Below are positions 25,069-33,655 of a DNA stretch of 53,746 bases, one piece after another (position 1 is the stretch's first letter; every line of letters starts with the position of its first letter). The notes below the pieces were generated by a model, which saw only the letters and a program-made list of their open reading frames with translations, made no database searches and was not told where the DNA came from. A program made the position numbers and the translations under genes. This stretch comes from Prevotellaceae bacterium (GTDB taxonomy: Bacteria; Bacteroidota; Bacteroidia; Bacteroidales; Bacteroidaceae): positions 1-53,746 of the forward strand of contig JAHZGX010000005.1 of assembly GCA_019420585.1 (NCBI GenBank), read 5' to 3'.

Positions 25069-25473
25069 TTACCTTGCTTGTGTGTAACCTTCCTTTATCA
25101 GTATTTCGGTGAGCCTCTGCCAGTGGTCTCCCTGCATGATGATCTCTCCGTCCTTGACGGAGCCGCCCACTCCACACTTCTGTTTCAGCAATCGGCAGAG
25201 TGCGGTGGTGTCCTCCTCTGTCCCGATAAATCCTTTGATGAGCGTGACGGTCTTGCCTCCGCGTCCGGCACGTTCCAAGCTCAGACGAAGTCTCTGCTGC
25301 TGTTTGGGCAGTGTGGAGCACTCTTTCTGGCTTCCGTCGGAGTATTCGAAATCGGGATTTGTTGAGTAGACTACACCTGTGCGTTGCCTGCGGTCAACCG
25401 TTGCCTGATCTGTTGCTTTCTTGGTTTCCCCTGTTGTTCCCAGAGCCGCAAGGGCACTTTTCCAGTCTGCCAT
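25069..25473 (-). CDS. SUI1/eIF1-like translation initiation factor (YciH-type)
   Basis: 134 residues. The C-terminal SUI1 fold (about 55-134) has RLRLSLERAGRGGKTVTLIKGF, LCRLLKQKCGVGGSVKDGEI and IIMQGDHWQRLTEIL, the conserved eIF1/DENR features (GxGGSVKDGEIxxQGD). The N-terminal part is Lys/Thr-rich and probably flexible. Bacterial members bind the small ribosomal subunit and affect start selection; the physiological role in Bacteroidetes is unknown. It is followed at once by the 64-residue gene. Confidence 0.93.
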   Translation of the reverse strand: MADWKSALAALGTTGETKKATDQATVDRRQRTGVVYSTNPDFEYSDGSQKECSTLPKQQQRLRLSLERAGRGGKTVTLIKGFIGTEEDTTALCRLLKQKCGVGGSVKDGEIIMQGDHWQRLTEILIKEGYTQAR

Positions 25474-25479
25474 GTCCTT

Positions 25480-27111
25480 TTACTTGCTTAGGAATCGGTT
25501 GCCCGTTTCATTTACAATGTGCTTGCGGTAAGTTTCGGGATAGCCAGGACGGAGAACGGGACGCTGGTTGCCTCCGGGCGTCTTCTCGTATTGCCCCTGC
25601 TCGTTGGTGCGCTTCACGGCCATGTCATTGTACTTGACAATGAGGGTCTGTGCCAACTGATTCCATACATCCAGCATGCTCTGTGCGGCTCGGTGGCTGT
25701 AAGCAGACAGGTGCTTCACGGCTTGCTCCTGGGACATGGAAGCCGCTTCGGTCTCCACCTTGGCCTGCAGCGAATTATAGTCCTGCTCAATCTGGTCGCG
25801 TGCGGCCTTGACTTCGGGGAAGAGCGCAGAGTAACGCGGATACACCATATTGCTCACCCAGTTCTGCACCCAGTAGGCTGAGCGTGTGGAGAAATGGAAG
25901 CAGTCGGCCGTACCTGCGGCATAACATTCTGGTACTGACTGCGCGCAACAGTACACCGGAGTGAGTGGTACCATGTTGGTATCGTCGTTTCCGAACCAAA
26001 TAACACCGCCTATGTGGTCGGGCAGCCAGGAACGCATCTGTGACACATACACGTTGGCCGTCTGCTGTGTGCTGATGGGACGCTCGTTGAAATACTTCTT
26101 CCCGTCCACCTCATAGGTGAGAGGGGTTGGGCGGTAAGGCATTTCCCAAGGGCCCATGCCCGGGTCGGAGTCCAAAGCCAATGGCGTACCTTCATAGTGG
26201 TCACGCATCATGTCCTTCACGTCCTGTAGGCTCAGGGGCTGCTTGGGCTTCACATAGAGGGGCATGGGAGTGGCCTTGGCATCTCCTTCGGCATAAGTCA
26301 GATAGGGCATCATGTCCTCTGCTGCCCAACGGTTGAAGAAACTCCATACACGAGCCTCGCAGAAGCGCAGTGCTCCAAAGTCGGCAGGTGCATAGGCATC
26401 GGCAAAGGAGAAGTCCTTGTCCTTGCCGCTGAAATAGCCTTTCTCACGTGCAAAGGAGATTACGTCCTTGCTGTATAGGCAGTTTGCCTTGTCCTTAAGC
26501 GGAAACTGGCGGATGCGGCTTTGATTGGCATGTGCCGAGATGCAGTCATCCGGTATGCGCACTGCCACCCATACTGCACCCTTGCGTCCAGGGCCTTTGC
26601 CTATGAGATCCATGACCCACACCTCGTTTGGGTCGGCAATGGTAAAGGACTCGCCTTCGCTTCCATATCCGTATGTGTCGGCCAGGCCGGTCAGTACCTC
26701 AATGGCCTGACGTGCCGTGCGTGCCCGTTGCAAGGTGACATACATCAGGCTGCCATAGTCCATCAGCCCCGTGAGCGTGTCGGTGAGTTCTTCACGGCCA
26801 CTGAATGTGGTCTCATGGATGGTCAACTGGTGCTCGTTCATCAAGCCCACCACCGTGTAGGTTTCTTCTGCTTCGGGAATCTCACCCAGATAATTGTTCG
26901 ACTCATAGTGGTAGAGTGGGCGCATGGTGCCTTTGGCATGCTTACCTCCGGGCAGGTAGTTCATGAATCCGTAGGCACCGTAGTCATCACAACTGTAAGT
27001 GACAATGACGCTGCCGTCCTTGCTGGCCTTCTTGCCCACAATCAGGTTCGTGCAGGCCTGGCCTGCCGTGCAGAACAGCAGGGCCAGCGCCGTGAGTAAT
27101 GTCTTTTTCAT
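25480..27111 (-). CDS. secreted C69-family dipeptidase
   Basis: 543 residues. The signal peptide MKKTLLTALALLFCTAGQA is followed directly by CTNLIVGKKASKDGS, so processing would leave Cys20 as the N-terminal nucleophile, as required in this Ntn-hydrolase family. Other family features are HETTFSGR, YGSEGESFTIADPNEVWVMDL, and SRIRQFPL. The likely role is removal of dipeptides from peptides in the periplasm or outside. It begins 23 bases before nadC ends on the same strand, in a run of housekeeping and peptidase genes. Confidence 0.92.
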   Translation of the reverse strand: MKKTLLTALALLFCTAGQACTNLIVGKKASKDGSVIVTYSCDDYGAYGFMNYLPGGKHAKGTMRPLYHYESNNYLGEIPEAEETYTVVGLMNEHQLTIHETTFSGREELTDTLTGLMDYGSLMYVTLQRARTARQAIEVLTGLADTYGYGSEGESFTIADPNEVWVMDLIGKGPGRKGAVWVAVRIPDDCISAHANQSRIRQFPLKDKANCLYSKDVISFAREKGYFSGKDKDFSFADAYAPADFGALRFCEARVWSFFNRWAAEDMMPYLTYAEGDAKATPMPLYVKPKQPLSLQDVKDMMRDHYEGTPLALDSDPGMGPWEMPYRPTPLTYEVDGKKYFNERPISTQQTANVYVSQMRSWLPDHIGGVIWFGNDDTNMVPLTPVYCCAQSVPECYAAGTADCFHFSTRSAYWVQNWVSNMVYPRYSALFPEVKAARDQIEQDYNSLQAKVETEAASMSQEQAVKHLSAYSHRAAQSMLDVWNQLAQTLIVKYNDMAVKRTNEQGQYEKTPGGNQRPVLRPGYPETYRKHIVNETGNRFLSK

Positions 27112-27134
27112 GAGAGTCTTCTTGTATCAGCCAG

Positions 27135-28019
27135 TTATGCCTTTTGCTTGATAATCAGTTTGTCACTTCCCGCAGCCTTGAAACTCATGTCCAGCCCCTT
27201 TACGCTGTGGGTCAAGGCACCGAATGAGATGAAGTCCACACCGGCTTGGGCGTATGGGATCATTGTGTCATAAGTGATGCCGCCGCTTGATTCCGTCTCA
27301 CACCGTCCGTTTACCAAAGCCACAGCCTTGCGTGTGTCTTCCGGCGTAAAGTTGTCAAACATGATACGGTCACAGCCTTCGGCAAGTGCTTCTTCCAGTT
27401 CTTTCCAGTTGCGCACCTCGCATTCTATCTTTAGGTTCTTGCCATGTGTGCGGCAGTATTCCTTGGCACGGGATATGGCATTGTGCACTCCTCCGCAGAA
27501 ATCAATGTGGTTGTCCTTGAGCAGAATCATGTCGAAGAGTCCTATGCGGTGGTTCATTCCTCCGCCTATGTGCACGGCTTCTTTCTCTAGCATGCGCATG
27601 CCGGGAGTAGTCTTTCGGGTATCCAGGACGCATGTCTTCGTTCCTGCATCAATGAGTGCCTGCTGATAACGGTGTGTCATGGTGGCTATGCCGCTCATGC
27701 GCTGCAGTATGTTCAGCATCAGACGCTCGGTCTGCAGCAGGCTCTGCACCTTTCCTCTGACGCTCATTACGATGTCGCCGGGCATGACATGCGTGCCGTC
27801 GGGTATGTGCACCTCTACTTCCATGGTGGGGTCAAATCTGTGGAACACCTGCTTGGCCACTTCCACTCCTGCTATGATGCCTTCCTGCTTGATGAGCAGT
27901 TTGCTCTCTCCCATCTCAGTCTCGGGGATGCAGCAGAGTGTGGTGTGGTCTCCGTCGCCGATGTCTTCGGCAAATGCCAGGTCGATAAGCCTGTCGTTCA
28001 GTTCTTCTACGCTTAACAT
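27135..28019 (-). CDS. nadC: nicotinate-nucleotide pyrophosphorylase (quinolinate phosphoribosyltransferase)
   Basis: 294 residues from ATG 28019 (MLSVEELNDRLIDLAFAEDI). NadC turns quinolinate and PRPP into nicotinate mononucleotide in NAD synthesis. Signatures seen: EDIGDGDHTT, ERLMLNILQRMSGIAT, LDTRKTTPGMRMLEKEAV, GGGMNHRIGLFDMILLKDNH, and the C-terminal barrel ECEVRNWKELEEAL, RIMFDNF, ESSGGI. The frame is open 33 codons further upstream, but that part is not conserved in style. nadA and nadB are not in the window. Confidence 0.97.
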   Translation of the reverse strand: MLSVEELNDRLIDLAFAEDIGDGDHTTLCCIPETEMGESKLLIKQEGIIAGVEVAKQVFHRFDPTMEVEVHIPDGTHVMPGDIVMSVRGKVQSLLQTERLMLNILQRMSGIATMTHRYQQALIDAGTKTCVLDTRKTTPGMRMLEKEAVHIGGGMNHRIGLFDMILLKDNHIDFCGGVHNAISRAKEYCRTHGKNLKIECEVRNWKELEEALAEGCDRIMFDNFTPEDTRKAVALVNGRCETESSGGITYDTMIPYAQAGVDFISFGALTHSVKGLDMSFKAAGSDKLIIKQKA

Positions 28020-28114
28020 GTTTATGAATGAATGATATGATTGCACATTGATATATATATGTATTGGAAATAGATCGGGACGTGAAGCATTCGCTGCTCC
28101 TGTGCCTTTTGCTC

Positions 28115-28588
28115 TCATTCGTGGTGATATGGCTCACCTCTCAGAATGGTCATCGCACGGTATACCTGTTCGCAGAAAAGCAGCCGTATCATCTGATGCG
28201 AGAGCGTCATCTGGCTCATGCTGATCTCTTCGTTAGCCAACTGATGGATGCAGGGAGCAAATCCATAAGGGCCGCCAATGATGAACACCAGCCTCCTGGG
28301 GCCGGCTGCCATTTTCTTCTGTATCCATTGTGCGAACTCAATGCTGCGCCTTTCCTTTCCATGCTCATCCAGCAGGACAATGAAGTCACCGGGCATCAGT
28401 GTCTTGCGAATCAGTTCTGCCTCTCGCTCCTTTTGCTCGTTCTCTGTTAGGTGAGCCGTGGCACGCAGTTCGGGGACTACGGTGATGGCGAACGGCATGT
28501 AGTGGTTGATACGTGCCACATAGTTGTTGATGCCTGCCTCGAAATGCTTGTCTGTGGTTTTGCCCACAACTGTCAATATGGTCTTCAT
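28115..28588 (-). CDS. rlmH: 23S rRNA pseudouridine-1915 N3-methyltransferase RlmH
   Basis: 157-residue SPOUT methyltransferase that modifies helix 69 of 23S rRNA. It has LLDEHGKERRSIEFAQWI, the SAM-binding knot loop FIIGGPYGF, and the diagnostic end LSHQMIRLLFCEQVYRA then GEPYHHE. The length matches the family. The start overlaps the stop of the beta-helix lipoprotein gene (ATGA). Confidence 0.97.
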   Translation of the reverse strand: MKTILTVVGKTTDKHFEAGINNYVARINHYMPFAITVVPELRATAHLTENEQKEREAELIRKTLMPGDFIVLLDEHGKERRSIEFAQWIQKKMAAGPRRLVFIIGGPYGFAPCIHQLANEEISMSQMTLSHQMIRLLFCEQVYRAMTILRGEPYHHE

Positions 28589-30051
28589 TCTTCTGTTTGG
28601 TATTCAAGGCAACCCGCATCGGGAGCACCGTCTGCCAGGCGCGCATTCCCCTTGAGGTCGGTAGGATAATGCTCAGAGTGGGCAGGATCTGCCAGGGAGC
28701 GTATCGTGCTTTGCTCTTTTGGCGTGAAGTCATACAGGAAATTACGGGTGTCAAAGAGGGCAAAGTTTTCTTCTCTGACAAGCGGTTGGTTGTCAGTGTC
28801 ATAAATGACTTGGCTGAACCGCTCCTGATCCTTAGATTCAACGGTGTTCAGATAACAGTGGCTGAACAGGTAAGGGCAGGTGTAGTCCTGTCCTTCGGTG
28901 ATTGAACCCATGATGACATCGTCAGAATATCCTGTGATGACGCAGTTGATGAAGTGTGCCTGCTTGATTTCCCTGTATTCGTCGCCGATGTTGTTGGCCA
29001 GGTAGAGTGCGTTCCCACGGTTGGCACTGAAGGGGTAGAACTGTGCAATGGTGCAGTGGACAAACTCGTAATGTCCTCCGAAGATGTATACACAGTCGCC
29101 TTTCGTGTTGCTGATTTGGGAATTTGCTACCAGAGCCTTGCAGTTGTCCAGGCGCAACCCATCGCCTCCCACATTGTGGATGACAGAACTCTCCAGAGTG
29201 AGCATCGTGTCATCTGTGCCGGTGCTGTCGCAGATGATTCCGTAACTCCCCCCGTGTATGTTGCAATGGACAAATCTGTTCGCTGTGCTTCCTGCATGTA
29301 TGTTGATGCCTTGCCAGCGGTTAGGCGTGTTGTCATAAAGCAGATAGTCAAACATATGGTCGAGCCTGTCTCCACGGAAGATGACGGGTTGCTCCACGGT
29401 GCCTGTAGCCTCCACGGAACCATAGACATGCATGGCTGCGTCGTCATGGAACATCAGCCGTGTGCCGGGAAGCAGGGTCAGATGCGCCCCTTCGGCCACA
29501 TACAGCGAGTCATAGATAAGGTAAGGCTTGTCGGTTTCCAGGGTGGAGTCGCCCTCAATGACCATTCCGTGGGTCATGTATGCATCTATGGCTCCGGCAG
29601 TGAGCACCACTTCCTGCACACCGCCGCTTTCCAGTCTGAATCGGAGCACATCCTCCACAGTGCCAACCTGTGTGCTTCCAACTTCCGGCACGGTCACTTC
29701 CAGGCGTACGATGATACTGTCCTTGCCGTAGACTTTGAAGTCTTCTCCCTCACCGCCATACAGCCACTGGCCGTCCACATTCGCCCGGAAATGGCTGTTT
29801 GAACCTTTGCCCAGTTGCACCGAGGCAATTCTCACTCCCTTGGAATTGCGGTTGTAGACAGACAGGGTACGTGTGGCACTGGGAATGGTGGAGACAATGG
29901 TGTCAAAGGCCACGGTGTCCTCTGAAAACTCCAGGCGTGCGGAGGCATCATGGGTGAATGATTCATAATCCGCACATGCTCCTGCCAGCAGTACCGGCAG
30001 AAGCATCATGGCGGAGAATGACGAGTGTGTGATGCAGTGCTTGCGAAACAT
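28585..30051 (-). CDS. envelope lipoprotein with a right-handed beta-helix domain
   Basis: 488 residues. The N-terminal signal ends with a lipobox-like LLAGAC (Cys26). An Ig-like beta domain (about 35-150; RLEFSEDTVAFDTIVSTIPSATRTLSVYN resembles DUF1573-type segments) is followed by a parallel beta-helix (about 165-420) with repeated FVHCNIHGGSYGI, LESSVIHNVGGDGLRLDN, FVHCTIAQFY and FINCVITGY strands. A closing segment, AHSEHYPTDLKGNARL then GAPDAGCLEY, follows. Beta-helices of this kind often bind or cut polysaccharide, but no lyase or esterase site is recognisable. It lies between pepD and rlmH with overlaps of a few bases. Confidence 0.85.
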   Translation of the reverse strand: MFRKHCITHSSFSAMMLLPVLLAGACADYESFTHDASARLEFSEDTVAFDTIVSTIPSATRTLSVYNRNSKGVRIASVQLGKGSNSHFRANVDGQWLYGGEGEDFKVYGKDSIIVRLEVTVPEVGSTQVGTVEDVLRFRLESGGVQEVVLTAGAIDAYMTHGMVIEGDSTLETDKPYLIYDSLYVAEGAHLTLLPGTRLMFHDDAAMHVYGSVEATGTVEQPVIFRGDRLDHMFDYLLYDNTPNRWQGINIHAGSTANRFVHCNIHGGSYGIICDSTGTDDTMLTLESSVIHNVGGDGLRLDNCKALVANSQISNTKGDCVYIFGGHYEFVHCTIAQFYPFSANRGNALYLANNIGDEYREIKQAHFINCVITGYSDDVIMGSITEGQDYTCPYLFSHCYLNTVESKDQERFSQVIYDTDNQPLVREENFALFDTRNFLYDFTPKEQSTIRSLADPAHSEHYPTDLKGNARLADGAPDAGCLEYQTEE

Positions 30052-30054
30052 CTC

Positions 30055-31512
30055 TCAGGCTACAGGGATATTGTGGATGATGGCCAAGAGATGATCCCAG
30101 ACCATTTGAACCGTGGGGATGAGCAGTCGCTCATCGGGTGAGTGGACGCCACGAAGCGTCGGCCCCATGGAAATCATGTCCATGCCGGGATACTTCTCGC
30201 TGAAAAGACCGCACTCCAGGCCGGCATGGATGCCGCGCACGATGGGTTTCTTCTGGAACAACTTCTCGTATTGCTCCACGGCGATGCGCAAGATCTCGCT
30301 CTGCGGATTCATCTTCCAGCCGGGATAACCCTCGCCAATGTCCACCTTGGCTCCTGCCAGTTCAAAGGCTGCGGCAAAGGTGTTGGCCATGTTGATACGT
30401 GCACTCATGATGCTGCTTCGCTGGCTGCTGTTGACATCAACGGTCATTGTGTCTTTGTTCATGCGGATAGAGGCCAGGTTGCTGCTGGTCTCCACCAAGT
30501 CTATGTCCTGGCATATGGCGAACACGCCGTTGTCTACGGCCTGCAGGGCTGTTATCAGTCTCCTGCTTGCCTCCTTGTCCATTACTTCCGGGGCAGGCTC
30601 TTGGCTTTCCAGCAGGAACTCCATGGACTTTTCCGTGGTGCTGTATTCCTCCTCCACGTCGGCGGCAAAGAGGTTCCAGTCAATGCGTATCTGCTCCTTG
30701 TCCTTGGCCGGAATGGCGCATAGGCATGATGCCTCACGGGGGATGGCATTGTGCAGTCCGCCAGCTTGGATGTCTGCCAGCCTGAGGTCATACTTCTTCT
30801 GTGACATGTACAGGAAGCGTGCAAGCAACTTGTTGGCATTGGCTCTTTTCTTGTTGATGTCATCGCCGCTGTGGCCGCCGCTGAGGCCTTTGATGTGCAG
30901 GGAGAATGTGAAGAATCCTTGGGGCAAGGGCTCGGCCGTGTAAGGCAACTGAGCAAAGGTGCGGCATCCACCGGCACAGGATACGAATATCTCTCCCTCG
31001 TCCTCACTGTCCAAGTTGATGAGCATGCTGCCCGACATGAATCCAGGCTTCATGCCGAAAGCACCTGTCAGCCCGGTTTCTTCGTCTCTGGTGAAGACAC
31101 ATTCCAGTGGGCCGTGTTCAATGTCTGTGCTTTGGAGCAGTGCCATCTCCATGGCAACGCCTATTCCGTCATCGGCTCCCAAGGTTGTTCCCTTGGCATG
31201 CATCCATTCTCCATCTATGTAGGTCTGTATGGCATCCTTCTGGAAATCGAAGTCGGTGTGTGCATTTTTCTCACACACCATGTCCATGTGGCTCTGCAGA
31301 ATCAGTGTCTTCCGGTTTTCCATGCCGGGTGTGGCAGGTTTGCGTATGAGCACATTGCCTGTCTCATCGCAGATGGATTCCAGTCCCAAAGCCTTTCCAA
31401 AGTCAAGCAGGAACTTTATCATCTTCTCCTCTTTCTTGGAAGGACGGGGCACACAATTTACCTGAGCGAAGCATTCAAACACACTTGCAGGCTTGAGTTC
31501 AATTTCATTCAT
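30055..31512 (-). CDS. pepD: aminoacyl-histidine dipeptidase (M20 metallopeptidase)
   Basis: 485 residues. A cytoplasmic zinc dipeptidase of the Xaa-His type. The metal and catalytic motifs are intact: SHMDMVCE (His75, Asp77), LGADDGIG (Asp114/115), RDEETGLTGAFG (catalytic Glu and metal ligand) and the dimerisation lid with GLSGGHSGDDI. It is the first gene of the minus-strand run down to 23572, and its promoter overlaps that of the divergent small membrane protein gene. Confidence 0.95.
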   Translation of the reverse strand: MNEIELKPASVFECFAQVNCVPRPSKKEEKMIKFLLDFGKALGLESICDETGNVLIRKPATPGMENRKTLILQSHMDMVCEKNAHTDFDFQKDAIQTYIDGEWMHAKGTTLGADDGIGVAMEMALLQSTDIEHGPLECVFTRDEETGLTGAFGMKPGFMSGSMLINLDSEDEGEIFVSCAGGCRTFAQLPYTAEPLPQGFFTFSLHIKGLSGGHSGDDINKKRANANKLLARFLYMSQKKYDLRLADIQAGGLHNAIPREASCLCAIPAKDKEQIRIDWNLFAADVEEEYSTTEKSMEFLLESQEPAPEVMDKEASRRLITALQAVDNGVFAICQDIDLVETSSNLASIRMNKDTMTVDVNSSQRSSIMSARINMANTFAAAFELAGAKVDIGEGYPGWKMNPQSEILRIAVEQYEKLFQKKPIVRGIHAGLECGLFSEKYPGMDMISMGPTLRGVHSPDERLLIPTVQMVWDHLLAIIHNIPVA

Positions 31513-31517
31513 AATAT

Positions 31518-31562
31518 TTTGTAGGTTTATTGCTTTTGACTACCTTTGCAATTGCAAATATA
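31518..31562. promoter_or_regulatory. face-to-face overlapping promoters between pepD and the 72-residue membrane protein gene
   Basis: Plus strand: TTTG (31518-31521), 19-base spacer, TACCTTTG (31541-31548), an ideal Bacteroidetes promoter for the gene at 31570. Minus strand: TATATTTG (31562-31555), a -7 match for pepD at 31512. The two -7 boxes meet on a perfect 14-bp palindrome TTTGCAATTGCAAA (31545-31558), so each transcript would start inside the other promoter. Confidence 0.75.
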
Positions 31563-31569
31563 GGCAATT

Positions 31570-31788
31570 ATGTTGAAACTCGCATTTATAACCCTTGGTT
31601 TTGTTGCCGTGGCCGTGCTGCTGCTCTGCATCAAGGTAATTATTCTGCCGGGTGGAAAGTTTGGAAGTTTCCACATAAGTGACAGCAAGGCCATGCGCAA
31701 GCGCGGTATCCACTGCGTCCAGAGCATGGACCGCATGGAACGTATGGCAAATCCCCGTGCTGTAAAGGAGCGGGAAGGGAACACTTGA
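31570..31788 (+). CDS. small single-pass membrane protein, conserved-looking
   Basis: 72 residues. One hydrophobic helix at about 3-27 (LAFITLGFVAVAVLLLCIKVIIL) is followed by a short basic and polar tail (GGKFGSFHISDSKAMRKRGIHC). Short proteins with this helix and a GKFxxxHIS and ALRxxGIxC pattern are familiar from Bacteroidales genomes, without a function. A consensus promoter lies directly upstream and an OmpH-like gene follows 72 bases later, so it may mark the start of a plus-strand envelope operon. Confidence 0.85.
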   Translation: MLKLAFITLGFVAVAVLLLCIKVIILPGGKFGSFHISDSKAMRKRGIHCVQSMDRMERMANPRAVKEREGNT

Positions 31789-31798
31789 TTTGCAAGGT

Positions 31799-31819
31799 GG
31801 AGGCAAGTGACATGCCTCC
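31799..31819 (+). terminator. short hairpin between two envelope genes, possible weak terminator
   Basis: Perfect 7-bp arms GGAGGCA / TGCCTCC with a 7-base loop, ten bases after the stop codon, followed by an AT-rich stretch without a T tract. It could be partial termination or an RNA processing site. Confidence 0.4.
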
Positions 31820-31860
31820 TGTATATTATATTAATGTGTAATCATAACTTGAATACGAAA

Positions 31861-32502
31861 ATGAATATAAGGAAATTTACCCTTGGTGTGGCGTGTTTGT
31901 CCGTTGCCGCGCTTGCCGGTTGTTCAAAGAATGCTGAGAATGCTACTGCAGAGACTGCTGGCACAGAGCAAAGCACAGGCATCAAGATAGCCTATGTGGA
32001 ACTGGATACGCTCATGAGCCAGTATCAATTGTACAAAGACTATAGCGAGTTGCTCACCCGCAAGGGCAATAACATACAGAGCACCCTGGCTCAGAAGCAG
32101 CGCACCCTGGAGGCTCATGCCGCTTCCATGCAGAAGAAGTATGAGAGCAACGGGTTCACCACACGGGATGAACTGGAGCGTGCACAGGCAAACATACAGC
32201 GTGAGCAGGAGGATTTGCAGGAACTGGCAGCGCGCCTCAACGGAGAATTCAATGAGGAGCAGGCACGCATCAACGAGGAAGCACGTGACAGCATACAGGC
32301 ATTCCTGAAGCAGTTCAACCGCACCCGCAAGTATGACTATGTGATGGTGAAGGCCGGGGAGAACCTGCTTATTGCCAATCCCAAGTATGACATCACAAAG
32401 GATGTGGTCAAGGGACTCAACAAGAGATATAAGATTCGTCCTGAGGTGGCAGAGAAAATCAAGAAGGTGGAAACCGAGGACGAAAAGTCCGCAAAAGAGT
32501 AA
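31861..32502 (+). CDS. OmpH/Skp-like periplasmic chaperone, lipoprotein form
   Basis: 213 residues from ATG 31861; upstream in-frame codons do not give a signal. The signal ends in a lipobox (VAALAGC, Cys21). After a Thr/Glu-rich linker comes an Skp/OmpH domain: KIAYVELDTLMSQYQLYKD, a long Gln/Glu/Arg coiled coil (about 65-140), and a return strand KYDYVMVKAGENLLIANPKYDITKDVVKGLN. Skp chaperones hold unfolded outer-membrane proteins in the periplasm. Lipid anchoring differs from soluble E. coli Skp but is frequent in Bacteroidetes. Confidence 0.9.
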   Translation: MNIRKFTLGVACLSVAALAGCSKNAENATAETAGTEQSTGIKIAYVELDTLMSQYQLYKDYSELLTRKGNNIQSTLAQKQRTLEAHAASMQKKYESNGFTTRDELERAQANIQREQEDLQELAARLNGEFNEEQARINEEARDSIQAFLKQFNRTRKYDYVMVKAGENLLIANPKYDITKDVVKGLNKRYKIRPEVAEKIKKVETEDEKSAKE

Positions 32503-32556
32503 CAAGCAGCCCTGCATGGGCGTTTTTCATTCAGACTAAAGTAGAGAATCTGCAGA

Positions 32557-33627
32557 GTGATAGATGTATCTCGGCATATAGAGTACCTCTTGCTGGAGCA
32601 TGACGTGGTGTCGGTTCCCCAGTTGGGGACATTCCGCATCCGGCAGACTCCCAGTCGGTGGGTGGCAGAGGAAGACCTTTTCCTGCCTCCTGTGCGTAAT
32701 GTGTCATTTGCCCTTGAGTGTAATGCGGCAGATGAGGACTTCTTCGTCCAGTCACTTTCCACGTCGCTTAGGATTTCCCAGGAGCAGGCTCAGATTGTGT
32801 GCACGGAATATGTGGAGAGCCTCAGGCAGGAACTTGCGGCCAACAGCGTGGTTGAAGTGGGAAGCATAGGCATGTTCGTGCGTGACTCGTCCACGGGTGT
32901 GGATTGCTTCATGCCATGCCAGGCCGGTGTCACTTCTCCTGCATTTTATGGGCTTGACTCAGTTTATCAGCCCCGCTTGCCGGAGAACGCGCGTAAGTCT
33001 GGGATGTCTGTGCACGCAGGTGACCATGGAAAGAAGCGTGATGACAGGCATGTGACCATACGCATTCCGCGTAGTTTGCTTTATTATGTGTCGGCAGCGG
33101 CAGCAGCCATCATTGTATTCCTCTCCTTCTCCACTCCGGTGGCTTACATGTCACCAGAGTCTGGCGCATCGGTTGCAACGGCAAATCTGTTCCTTCCAGC
33201 CAATCTTCTTCCTTCGGTGGAAGTATCTCCGCAGCCGGCAGTGGTACGTGCGGAAGTCTCCGTGCAGGAAAATGCCATCAGGCAGGATTCCACAGGAAAT
33301 TGCGAGGCAAAGCCTGCACCACAGACAGCAGAGGAAGATGTGGAGCGCAAGGAAGATATGCCCGTAAGCACGGACAAGGAAGTTTCCGAGGTACAGTCAC
33401 AGCCGGAGTTTGCCGTGGTGCTGGCCAGCGCAGTGAGTACAGCCAATGCGGAGCGTTATGTGAAGGAACTGAACAGTCGTGGCATAAAGGCTGAGATGAG
33501 GGCAAAAGGCAGCATGACCAGGGTACTTGTTGCCGGTTTCAATTCATCAGATGAGGCTCATGACTATGCCCGCCAGATACGTGCACAAGGTACCGAGTTT
33601 GATGCCGCTTGGGTGCTCAAACTCTGA
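32557..33627 (+). CDS. HU-like (CCDC81-type) domains, membrane helix and SPOR domain protein
   Basis: 356 residues, GTG start; the in-frame stop 15 bases upstream leaves no other start. The N-terminal 60 residues (VSRHIEYLLLEHDVVSVPQLGTF) and a second unit (about 63-130; LSTSLRISQEQAQIVCTEYV, VVEVGSIGMFVRD) match the two CCDC81-like prokaryotic HU domains. A membrane helix lies near 174-198 (LLYYVSAAAAAIIVFLSF). After an acidic linker, a C-terminal SPOR domain (about 283-356; FAVVLASAVSTANAERYVKEL, TRVLVAGF) would bind denuded peptidoglycan at the division site. The HU side would be cytoplasmic. The function is unknown; a septum-to-nucleoid link is inference. Confidence 0.87.
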   Translation: MIDVSRHIEYLLLEHDVVSVPQLGTFRIRQTPSRWVAEEDLFLPPVRNVSFALECNAADEDFFVQSLSTSLRISQEQAQIVCTEYVESLRQELAANSVVEVGSIGMFVRDSSTGVDCFMPCQAGVTSPAFYGLDSVYQPRLPENARKSGMSVHAGDHGKKRDDRHVTIRIPRSLLYYVSAAAAAIIVFLSFSTPVAYMSPESGASVATANLFLPANLLPSVEVSPQPAVVRAEVSVQENAIRQDSTGNCEAKPAPQTAEEDVERKEDMPVSTDKEVSEVQSQPEFAVVLASAVSTANAERYVKELNSRGIKAEMRAKGSMTRVLVAGFNSSDEAHDYARQIRAQGTEFDAAWVLKL

Positions 33628-33655
33628 TTTTCCCATTTTTACAAACAGATAGAGC

